Source: PHAA01 sp964584415
GTDB lineage: Bacteria > Bacillota > Syntrophomonadia > Syntrophomonadales > Syntrophomonadaceae
NCBI GenBank assembly: GCA_964584415.1
Contig: CAZOZX010000027.1
Location: forward strand, 1-22,115
Length of the DNA stretch: 22,115 nt
Direction: 5' to 3'
Below the pieces are notes generated by a model. It saw nothing but the letters and a program-made list of their open reading frames with translations, was not told the origin of the DNA and did no database searches. Position numbers and translations under genes: made by a program. Shown here in pieces: positions 15,617 through 21,755 of this stretch (positions are counted from its first letter, which is position 1; the number at the start of each line of letters is the position of its first letter).

Positions 15617-16051
15617 GTGAAATCATACATGGCCAAACCAGCTGAAATCGACCGCAAATGGTATGTTATAGATGCAACTGACCAGACGCTGGGAAGATTA
15701 TCATCGGAAGTAGCCTCCATTCTAAGAGGCAAACACAAGGCTATTTATACCCCCCACGTTGACACTGGAGACTTTGTCATCGTGATTAACGCTTCCAAAA
15801 TACGCCTGACCGGCAATAAGCTTCTTGACAAAAAGATGCGCTGGCATACCGGTTATCCAGGTGGACTAAAGGAAATCGATTATGGCACCTTGCTGCAAAA
15901 GAAACCAGAGAAGATACTCGAGGCTGCTATAAAAGGGATGCTTCCTCATAACCGTTTAGGAGCGGCTATGTTTAAGAAGCTCAAGGTATATCGCGGGAGC
16001 GAACACCCCCATCAGGCTCAGAAACCTGAAGCCCGGGAATTGAGAGGTTAG
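15617..16051 (+). CDS. rplM: 50S ribosomal protein L13
   Basis: L13 (144 residues) is an early-assembly 23S rRNA binder. MKSYMAKPAEIDRKWYVIDA, LGRLSSEVASILRGKHKAIYTPHVDTGDFVIVINASK and MLPHNRLGAAMFKKLKVYRGSEHPHQAQKPE match the family throughout. The start is GTG at 15617 with CAGGAGGG 6-8 bases upstream. Cotranscribed with rpsI (10-base gap). Confidence 0.98.
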   Translation: MKSYMAKPAEIDRKWYVIDATDQTLGRLSSEVASILRGKHKAIYTPHVDTGDFVIVINASKIRLTGNKLLDKKMRWHTGYPGGLKEIDYGTLLQKKPEKILEAAIKGMLPHNRLGAAMFKKLKVYRGSEHPHQAQKPEARELRG

Positions 16052-16061
16052 GAGGAGCAAC

Positions 16062-16457
16062 ATGGCGACGAAAGCACAATACTGGGGAACCGGAAGAAGG
16101 AAAAAAGCTGTAGCTAGGGTGAGATTAGTACCCGGCAGCGGAAACATAACCATAAACGACAGGAGCTTTGAAAATTTCTTTCCTAACAAGACCAGCCGGC
16201 TGATAGTTCTGCAGCCGATGGAGTTAACCGAACAATCAGGCAGATTTGACGTATTTTGCCGGGTTGGCGGCGGTGGAGTGACTGGCCAGGCCGGGGCTGT
16301 TCGTTTAGGTATCGCCCGGGCTCTGATAAAAGCCAATTCTGATCTGCGGGGAACCCTTAAACGGGCAGGATTCCTAACCAGAGATCCGCGTATGACAGAG
16401 AGAAAGAAATACGGTCTGCACAAAGCCCGTAAAGCCCCGCAATACTCAAAACGTTAG
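16062..16457 (+). CDS. rpsI: 30S ribosomal protein S9
   Basis: S9 (131 residues) belongs to the 30S head; its C-terminal tail touches P-site tRNA. The sequence shows YWGTGRRKKAVARVRLVPGSG, the VGGGGVTGQAGAVRLGIARAL block and the end ERKKYGLHKARKAPQYSKR with the universal terminal Lys-Arg. AGGAGG lies about 8 bases before ATG 16062. A strong terminator directly follows. Confidence 0.98.
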   Translation: MATKAQYWGTGRRKKAVARVRLVPGSGNITINDRSFENFFPNKTSRLIVLQPMELTEQSGRFDVFCRVGGGGVTGQAGAVRLGIARALIKANSDLRGTLKRAGFLTRDPRMTERKKYGLHKARKAPQYSKR

Positions 16458-16465
16458 TGATTCAG

Positions 16466-16490
16466 GCCTCTCCAACGGAGAGGCTTTTTT
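16466..16490 (+). terminator. Rho-independent terminator of rplM-rpsI
   Basis: Perfect 8-base stem GCCTCTCC (16466-16473) and GGAGAGGC (16477-16484) with an AAC loop, followed by six T residues (16485-16490). It starts 9 bases after the rpsI stop. Confidence 0.92.
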
Positions 16491-16523
16491 ATTTGGATAT
16501 GTATAAGATAGGCCCAATGAAGT

Positions 16524-16552
16524 TTGGCTGGTTGTCCGATTAAGATTAATAT
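16524..16552 (+). promoter_or_regulatory. Possible promoter upstream of cwlD
   Basis: TTGGCT (16524-16529), 17 bases, then TAATAT (16547-16552). Both boxes deviate from consensus. The position after the rpsI terminator and before cwlD makes a promoter likely somewhere here; these are the best boxes I see for the housekeeping sigma factor. A sporulation sigma factor could use other elements. Confidence 0.3.
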
Positions 16553-16597
16553 AAAACAAAGTTCTGTGGGTTAGAACCAGACCCATAAATATTATCA

Positions 16598-16638
16598 GCC
16601 TCCCTGGCATATATAAGAAATATCAAGACCGGGGAGGC
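16598..16638 (+). promoter_or_regulatory. Hairpin that covers the cwlD ribosome binding site
   Basis: GCCTCCCTGG (16598-16607) can pair with CCGGGGAGGC (16629-16638) over ten bases with one G-U, leaving a 21-base AT-rich loop. The right arm contains the GGGGAGG Shine-Dalgarno of cwlD, 7 bases before its TTG start, so folding would reduce translation initiation. Confidence 0.55.
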
Positions 16639-16644
16639 ACTGTT

Positions 16645-17364
16645 TTGTTCAATAGGGTCATTATCTTTAAAAGAAAACCCAGCAGCATTGTCCTGGCGCT
16701 GATATTTCTGCCATTGCTCTGTATCTGGGGGGCTAGTATAACAGCGCCCCAAGATAGACCAGTACTATCCTATTCCCTGACTAACCACGTTATTGTTGTC
16801 GACGCTGGCCATGGAGGTTTTGATCCTGGCGCCATAGGACCCGCCAAGAATGTAGAGAAGGATATCACCCTGGCGATAAGTAATAAATTGGCCTACCATC
16901 TGAGTCAGTCCGGAGCACTGGTTATCAATACCCGGGATGAAGACGAGGACCTGGCCGGTAATTTTTCCGGCAGCCTCCTGGAAAGAAAACGAAAGGACCT
17001 AGCTGCCCGAGTAGCCATAGCTCAAGACAATCATGCCGACCTCTATGTCAGCATTCACACCAATGCTGACGTCAGCCCGCGTTGGTTTGGCGCCCAGACT
17101 TTCTATAGCGGAAATAGTGAACAGGCCAAGAAAATTGCTGAAGCTATCCAGGCAGAATTAACCGCCCAATTGGGGAATACTACCCGCAAGGCAAAAACGG
17201 GCAGCTATTATGTCACAGATAAGACCAATATGACGGCGGTGATTGTAGAAGTAGGTTTTTTGTCTAATCCCCGTGAGGAGCAATTACTAAGCAATGAAGA
17301 CTATCAGGAAAAGGTCGCTTATGCCATATTTTGTGGTATCGCTCAAGCTTTTCTTGATGGATAA
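16645..17364 (+). CDS. cwlD: N-acetylmuramoyl-L-alanine amidase CwlD (spore cortex)
   Basis: Secreted or membrane-anchored Amidase_3 enzyme (239 residues) that cleaves the MurNAc-L-Ala bond; CwlD with PdaA makes muramic-delta-lactam in spore cortex. A single hydrophobic segment at about 14-31 acts as signal or anchor. Zinc ligands are H56 (DAGHGG), E71 (NVEKD) and H138 (SIHTNA); the catalytic glutamate is E202 (VEVGFLSNP). The TTG 16645 start is supported by GGGGAGG 7 bases upstream. The rpsI-cwlD adjacency is typical of endospore-forming Firmicutes, which supports CwlD rather than a general autolysin. It suggests, without proving, a sporulation programme. Confidence 0.9.
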   Translation: MFNRVIIFKRKPSSIVLALIFLPLLCIWGASITAPQDRPVLSYSLTNHVIVVDAGHGGFDPGAIGPAKNVEKDITLAISNKLAYHLSQSGALVINTRDEDEDLAGNFSGSLLERKRKDLAARVAIAQDNHADLYVSIHTNADVSPRWFGAQTFYSGNSEQAKKIAEAIQAELTAQLGNTTRKAKTGSYYVTDKTNMTAVIVEVGFLSNPREEQLLSNEDYQEKVAYAIFCGIAQAFLDG

Positions 17365-17408
17365 TAGAATTAGAACCGGGAAAATCGTTTAACCAAAGGA
17401 GGGAGCCT

Positions 17409-18803
17409 ATGATTACTTATGCGGCACTGTCGCCCCATCCCCCGATAATCATACCGGAGGTGGGGGGAGAACGAGCCCATGACGCCGGCCCCACCATGCG
17501 GGGAATGCAAGCTATGGCTCGGGAACTGGTTCAAACTGATCCGGAAACGATTCTCTTCCTAACTCCTCACGGTAACGTGTTTTCAGATTGTATTACCTAT
17601 CTGGCTGAACCAAAGCTTAGCGGAAATATGGCTGGTTTTGGCCGGCCCGATGTAAAGACCATTCATAACAATGATCTCGAGCTGGTCAGGTCTATTGGCG
17701 TCCTGGCGGAGAAGAATGGCATAAACATGATTGGGATCGACAAGAACACCTCATCCCGCTATAATTTAAATCCTTCTATCGATCATGGTATATTGGTACC
17801 TCTTTATTACCTGGAGAAAGCCGGTTTGGGGGACAAGCCCATTGTTGCGATAAGCATTGGTATGCTGGACAATATGCAACTATATGCCCTTGGTAGACTA
17901 ATCCAGGATGCTGGCCGGCAGCTGGGCAGAAAAATTGCCTTGGTGGCTTCAGGAGATATGTCGCATCGTTTGAAAGATGAGGGACCTTATGATTTCCATC
18001 CTGACGGCAGCCGGTTTGATTTAATGGTCAGGGATCTTCTTGCCCAAGGTGATGCAGAAGGTATCGTCAATATGCCGGAGAAGCTGATTAACAACGCAGG
18101 TCAATGCGGTTATCCTTCTATCATAATAATGTTGGGGGTTTTGGATGGGCTGAGTTTAAGTACCACGGTATTTAGTTATGAAGGGCCCTTTGGGGTGGGA
18201 TATCTGACGGTGGGAATCACTCCTGGGGAATCATCAGCCAGCATATGGGAGAAACTGACTCAGGAACAGGAACATATGGCCGAATCAATACGTCAAAACG
18301 AGTCCGCGCCGGTAAAATTGGCCCGCCAGACTTTGGAAAGCTATCTGCAAAATGGTAAGGCAGCAGACTTGCCAGGAGATTTGGACGAAATGCTGACCGG
18401 GCAGGCAGGGGTTTTTGTATCCTTAAAAAAGAATGGTCAGCTAAGGGGATGTATCGGTACATTTTTACCGGTTTATGAAAACATAGCCGACGAGATCAGA
18501 CATAACGCCTTGGCTGCAGGCCTGCGCGATCCCCGCTTCTCCCCGGTCAGGGAACAGGAACTGCCCAGCCTGGTCTACTCGGTTGATATTTTGACGACTC
18601 CCGAGCCCTGTCAGAAGGAAGATCTTGATCCTCACCGTTACGGGGTCATAGTCCGCAGCGGTAATAAAAGCGGTTTACTACTGCCCGACCTGGAAGGAGT
18701 CGATACGGTTGACCAGCAGTTAAATATTGCCCTGCAAAAAGGCGGTATATCTCCGGGGGAAAAATACTCTATCCAGCGCTTCGAGGTAAAAAGGTATAAA
18801 TGA
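17409..18803 (+). CDS. LigB-like dioxygenase fold fused to AMMECR1 domain (AmmeMemoRadiSam system A)
   Basis: Two-domain protein of 464 residues. Residues 1 to about 270 resemble class III extradiol dioxygenase LigB and the related Memo proteins, with histidines H10 (SPHPP), H54 (TPHGN), H126 (DHGIL) and H186 (DMSHR) in the expected places. Residues about 295-464 form the AMMECR1 domain with its hallmark LRGCIG at 345-350, then ENIADEIRHNALAAGLRDPRF. AMMECR1, Memo and a radical SAM enzyme form the AmmeMemoRadiSam set; here the first two folds are on one chain and the third is the next gene, 37 bases on. Substrate and reaction are not known to me. AAAGGAGGGAG precedes ATG 17409. Confidence 0.88.
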   Translation: MITYAALSPHPPIIIPEVGGERAHDAGPTMRGMQAMARELVQTDPETILFLTPHGNVFSDCITYLAEPKLSGNMAGFGRPDVKTIHNNDLELVRSIGVLAEKNGINMIGIDKNTSSRYNLNPSIDHGILVPLYYLEKAGLGDKPIVAISIGMLDNMQLYALGRLIQDAGRQLGRKIALVASGDMSHRLKDEGPYDFHPDGSRFDLMVRDLLAQGDAEGIVNMPEKLINNAGQCGYPSIIIMLGVLDGLSLSTTVFSYEGPFGVGYLTVGITPGESSASIWEKLTQEQEHMAESIRQNESAPVKLARQTLESYLQNGKAADLPGDLDEMLTGQAGVFVSLKKNGQLRGCIGTFLPVYENIADEIRHNALAAGLRDPRFSPVREQELPSLVYSVDILTTPEPCQKEDLDPHRYGVIVRSGNKSGLLLPDLEGVDTVDQQLNIALQKGGISPGEKYSIQRFEVKRYK

Positions 18804-18840
18804 TATCTTTAAGACTATGTCAGTTCAGGGGGGGGCATTT

Positions 18841-19842
18841 ATGAAAACTCCAGCCTTGTACTCGGAAAAACAAGATGAAGGAATGGTGCGCTGTGTGCTA
18901 TGCCCTCATCATTGCCGGCTTAAGGAAGGACAAGCAGGAATATGCCGGGTGAGGAACAACCAGGGAGGTACCTTATGGACTCATAACTACGGAGAAGTAT
19001 CTTCCCTGGCCCTGGATCCCATCGAGAAGAAACCTTTGTTTCATTTTTACCCAGCTACAAATATTCTATCAGCGGGCAGTTACGGCTGTAACCTGAGCTG
19101 CAGCTTTTGCCAGAATTACTCGATTGCTCACGGTACCCCCTCGACTACGTATATGGAGCCGGGAAGATTGGCGGAGATTACCCGTTCAGCCTGCCGGGAT
19201 GGATCAATTGGTTTAGCTTTTACATACAATGAGCCGTCCATTTGGTTCGAATATATTATGGCGGTGGCCCCACAACTTAAACAACTGAATCTGCAAACAG
19301 TCATGGTGACCAATGGATATATTGAAAAAGGACCCCTGGAAGAGCTGCTTACCTGCATCGATGCGTTTAATATCGATGTGAAAGGTTTTAATGACCGTTT
19401 TTATCCTCAAATGTGCAAAGGAAAGCTACAGCCGGTTAAAGAAACAGTGGAAAGGGTGATCGGGCGAGCCCATGTCGAGGTTACCACCCTGATAATACCG
19501 GGTAAAAATGATCAGGATGAGGAGATAAGGGAGCTGGCCCGCTGGTTGGCTTCACTTGACCGGCAAACAGTTTTACATCTTTCCAAATATCATCCGGACT
19601 ATAAATTATTGGACATACCGGCAACGCCTGAGGTTACCCTGCAGAGAGCGCAGGATATAGCCAAAGAATACCTTGACTTTGTTTATGTTGGCAACATTGC
19701 CGGTGAGGTGAACAATACCTATTGTGTGAAGTGCGGGCATGAACTTATTCATAGAAATGTTTATCAGGTCAATATTACGGGCATCAAGGACCAGCATTGT
19801 GCCCAGTGTGGATCAGAACTTAATTATATTAAAGGGCTTTAG
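18841..19842 (+). CDS. amrS: AmmeMemoRadiSam system radical SAM enzyme
   Basis: Radical SAM protein of 333 residues. The [4Fe-4S]-binding CxxxCxxC motif is C83, C87, C90 (GCNLSCSFCQN). An N-terminal cysteine cluster (C18, C21, C25, C35; CVLCPHHCRL and GICRVR) and a C-terminal pair of CxxC (C295, C298, C320, C323) suggest extra Fe-S or zinc sites. It resembles pyruvate formate-lyase activating enzymes in parts (GLAFTYNEPSIWFEY, VTNGYIEKGPLEELL), but that is the family trend for this class, not evidence for PFL activation. The ATG at 18841 follows an eight-G tract (18828-18835) that serves as Shine-Dalgarno; an in-frame ATG at 18817 is less likely. Pairs with the preceding AMMECR1 gene. Confidence 0.88.
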   Translation: MKTPALYSEKQDEGMVRCVLCPHHCRLKEGQAGICRVRNNQGGTLWTHNYGEVSSLALDPIEKKPLFHFYPATNILSAGSYGCNLSCSFCQNYSIAHGTPSTTYMEPGRLAEITRSACRDGSIGLAFTYNEPSIWFEYIMAVAPQLKQLNLQTVMVTNGYIEKGPLEELLTCIDAFNIDVKGFNDRFYPQMCKGKLQPVKETVERVIGRAHVEVTTLIIPGKNDQDEEIRELARWLASLDRQTVLHLSKYHPDYKLLDIPATPEVTLQRAQDIAKEYLDFVYVGNIAGEVNNTYCVKCGHELIHRNVYQVNITGIKDQHCAQCGSELNYIKGL

Positions 19843-19977
19843 GCTGGCGCCTTTCCCAAATGATAAGCTCGGTAATCAGAAAAGCAACAGTCGTTAGGCC
19901 TGAATAAACAGGTGATCGGCCGATAATGAATTGAGACATATTGTCAGGTCTGAACAGGCCGGTTCAACTTATCCAGA

Positions 19978-19994
19978 TTGCCTGATCCAGGCAA
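19978..19994. repeat. Inverted repeat, 7-base stem
   Basis: TTGCCTG (19978-19984), ATC loop, CAGGCAA (19988-19994). It is followed by AA on the + strand and by TTTT only in the opposite sense of the outer flank. No clear terminator tail; function unknown. Confidence 0.6.
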
Positions 19995-20030
19995 AATGTC
20001 GAGAAATAATAGTTGTATGTTTGAACTAAT

Positions 20031-20065
20031 AATGCCGGGAGGCTTGCGAGCCCCCCGGCATTTAT
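20031..20065 (+). terminator. Strong hairpin, probable terminator downstream of amrS
   Basis: AATGCCGGG (20031-20039) pairs with CCCGGCATT (20054-20062). Beyond an A-C mismatch the stem continues as GGC (20041-20043) with GCC (20050-20052), leaving a 6-base loop. The stem is very stable, but the tail TATATG lacks a full T tract, so it may be a terminator or another RNA or DNA element. Confidence 0.45.
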
Positions 20066-20101
20066 ATGAAAGCTCCCCGGGATGGTCCGGAAGGCTGTTC
20101 A

Positions 20102-20121
20102 TGCAGGCAGCTGCGCCTGCA
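20102..20121. repeat. Inverted repeat, 7-base stem
   Basis: TGCAGGC (20102-20108) and GCCTGCA (20115-20121) around a 6-base loop (AGCTGC). Part of the hairpin-rich intergenic stretch; no assigned role. Confidence 0.5.
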
Positions 20122-20297
20122 CTCTATACTATGAAGAAACATGATAAAAGGTTACCCGGTACAATTAAGCAAAACTAAAATCCCATAGTTTGAATCAGGA
20201 ATATTGTCAGGATATAGTATGAGTTCAAAACATGATGAGGCTATTATGTCTGGGCGGACCTTTGGTGATGATATAGATATAACTATAGGTTATCAAT

Positions 20298-20303
20298 TAT
20301 AAT
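20298..20303 (+). promoter_or_regulatory. Possible -10 box of the selenoprotein gene
   Basis: A perfect TATAAT at 20298-20303, 65 bases before the start codon. No good -35 box at 16-18 bases upstream, so an activator or another sigma factor would be needed, or the match is chance in an AT-rich stretch. Confidence 0.25.
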
Positions 20304-20367
20304 GATGGGAGACGGTGATATATTTCCGTAACGACCCTACTTAGTCACGAGAAAGGACGGAATAGCT

Positions 20368-20727
20368 ATGAAAAACCAAGCCATGATTTTCTACTGCGTT
20401 ACCACTTGAAAGACCTGCCAGAAAGCCAGGGGCTGGCTGGAGCAAAAAAACGTCAATTATAGTTACCGGGATTTAATTAAAGCGCCCTTGAACGGTGATG
20501 AGCTGCAGGGATTGGCTAAGCTGGGGAAGATGACTCTGAAGGAACTGGTCAATACCAAAAGTCAGGCATTCAAGAAGCTGCAGCCTGATCTAACTATCAT
20601 GAACGATGAAGAAGTCATACAGCTAATTAACAATGAACCCAGGATAATGCGGAGACCGGTGCTTTCCAACGGTAAGCGGATAGTAATTGGTTTTACCGAG
20701 CCTGCCTTTGAGGATGTACTGGTCTGA
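20368..20727 (+). CDS. ArsC/Spx-like thioredoxin-fold selenoprotein (in-frame TGA as Sec14)
   Basis: Protein of 119 residues, read through TGA 20407-20409 as selenocysteine. The start MKNQAMIFYCVTT is followed by U14-K-T-C17-QKARGWLEQKNV, which aligns with the Spx/ArsC N-terminus where the motif is CxxC and then RKARxWLEEH; Sec thus replaces the first redox Cys. The rest fits the family: YRDLIKAPLNGDELQGL, KLGKMTLKELVNTKSQAFKKL, and the conserved RRP (95-97) in MRRPVLSNGKRIVIGF. Length equals the usual 115-130. AAAGGA at 20352-20357 lies 10 bases before ATG. A hairpin directly after the TGA could be the bSECIS. A start at the downstream ATG 20488 would delete the whole active-site region. Likely a redox enzyme; arsenate reduction is not shown. 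Confidence 0.85.
20415..20442 (+). promoter_or_regulatory. Candidate bacterial SECIS hairpin
   Basis: Just after the in-frame TGA the mRNA can fold: C415-U416 with A441-G442, CCAG (20418-20421) with CTGG (20437-20440), an AAAG bulge, then CCAG (20426-20429) with CTGG (20433-20436) closing a GGG loop (20430-20432). The loop is 21-23 bases past the TGA, within the range usual for bSECIS, and has guanines, as SelB-binding loops do. An alternative fold pairs GCCAG (20417-20421) with CTGGC (20433-20437). Located within the coding region, as in other bacteria. Confidence 0.6.
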
Positions 20728-20796
20728 AAACGAATTTGAAGCAATATTGGATATTGAGGACTTGCCCGGCTATTTGAGGGATTGGAAGTGATTCAT

Positions 20797-21627
20797 ATGT
20801 TGGAGATACCGGAAGCCATTGTCTTGGCCCGGCAATTTAACGATACCATGACCAACAAGATTGTAGCCCGAGTGATAGTTGCACAGACCGCTCACAAGTT
20901 TGCCTGGTTCAATGGAGAGCCTCACGATTATGCCCGGTTGCTGACCGGGAAGAAAGTCGACCAGGCAGTTCCATGGGGAGGAATGGTGGAAATTCAGGCC
21001 GGAGAGGTTCGCTTGCTATTCAGCGATGGCATCAGCCTGAGATTCCATCGGCAAGGAGCCAAGCGACCAGTCAAACACCAATTATTATTAGATTTTACCG
21101 ACGATACTTCCTTGAGCGCCTCGGTGCAAATGTATGGTGGTTTATGGTGTTTTCCCGGGGGACATTTTGATAATCCATACTACCAGGCAGCCCGAGAAAA
21201 AATATCCCCTCTGTCACCTGGATTTAACCGTGCTTATTTTGAGCGGCTGATTGGTGAACCGTCGGTTCAAAAAATCAGCCTTAAAGCCTTTTTGGCTACT
21301 CAACAGCGCATTCCTGGATTGGGTAATGGCGTGTTACAGGACATACTTTACAACGCACAAATACACCCAAAACGCAAGGTGAGTTCTCTCAGTGATGACG
21401 AGAAGGATGGGCTGTTTACATCGGTTAAAAACACGTTGACGGCGATGGCGGACCAGGGCGGACGGGATACTGAGAAAGACCTGTGGGGAAACCCAGGGGG
21501 CTATCAAACCAGAGCCAGTAAAAACACCGCTGGCCACGCTTGTCCGGTTTGCGGCGGGGTAATAAAGAAGGAAGCCTACCTGGGTGGGAGTATCTATTAT
21601 TGCAGCGGCTGCCAAAGGCAGGATTAG
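20797..21627 (+). CDS. Fpg/Nei-family DNA glycosylase-like protein lacking catalytic Pro2
   Basis: 276-residue member of the formamidopyrimidine-DNA glycosylase / endonuclease VIII family. The N-terminus reads MLEIPEAIVLARQ where active enzymes have MPELPEVE, so the nucleophilic Pro2 is Leu. The H2TH region is intact (KAFLATQQRIPGLGNGVLQD, about 163-182), and the C-terminal zinc finger has C249, C252, C269, C272. No clear equivalent of the beta-hairpin catalytic lysine is seen. A Clostridia/archaea subfamily of this type is often named endonuclease VIII; its activity is uncertain. ATG 20797 is chosen over TTG 20782 because it gives the family N-terminus; GGAAGTGA is 5 bases upstream. Lies 69 bases after the selenoprotein gene, likely same transcript. 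Confidence 0.85.
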   Translation: MLEIPEAIVLARQFNDTMTNKIVARVIVAQTAHKFAWFNGEPHDYARLLTGKKVDQAVPWGGMVEIQAGEVRLLFSDGISLRFHRQGAKRPVKHQLLLDFTDDTSLSASVQMYGGLWCFPGGHFDNPYYQAAREKISPLSPGFNRAYFERLIGEPSVQKISLKAFLATQQRIPGLGNGVLQDILYNAQIHPKRKVSSLSDDEKDGLFTSVKNTLTAMADQGGRDTEKDLWGNPGGYQTRASKNTAGHACPVCGGVIKKEAYLGGSIYYCSGCQRQD

Positions 21628-21683
21628 CAAGGTAGCAATAATGAGTGGATTTAAGTTATAAGTACAATAGATATAGAGAGAAT

Positions 21684-21713
21684 AAAGGGCCCGGTTGTAG
21701 TCGGGCCCTTTGT
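21684..21713. terminator. Bidirectional terminator between the nei-like gene and rubrerythrin
   Basis: Perfect 10-base stem AAAGGGCCCG (21684-21693) and CGGGCCCTTT (21702-21711) with an 8-base loop. The A/T ends supply short T runs on both strands, and the two flanking genes converge, so it may serve both. Confidence 0.85.
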
Positions 21714-21755
21714 TGGTTATACATAACGTGGCACAATTATGGGAATCAGTCCTGA

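Larger units (their letters stand above)
19843..20367 (+). other. Hairpin-rich intergenic region without a recognisable gene
   Basis: This 525-base stretch separates the radical SAM gene from the selenoprotein gene. I find no convincing coding region, tRNA or known riboswitch. It holds several inverted repeats: palindrome ATCGGCCGAT (19915-19924), TGAAC/GTTCA (19951-19955 with 19962-19966), a 7-base stem at 19978-19994, a 13-base stem at 20031-20062 and a 7-base stem at 20102-20121. ATATTGTCAGG occurs twice (about 19938 and 20201). The last 100 bases probably contain the promoter of the selenoprotein gene. Confidence 0.6.

Noticed and set aside
19978..20178. 66-codon ORF in the intergenic region
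   Set aside because: It runs through two strong hairpins, has no ribosome binding site and no recognisable protein features.
20488..20727. A 79-residue gene starting at ATG 20488
   Set aside because: It is the in-frame C-terminal part of the ArsC/Spx-like selenoprotein; it lacks the active-site region and has no good ribosome binding site.
20368..20727. The same locus as a pseudogene with a nonsense mutation
   Set aside because: The frame is otherwise intact, the TGA (not TAA/TAG) sits exactly at the redox Cys position, and a hairpin follows. Pseudogene remains possible but less likely.
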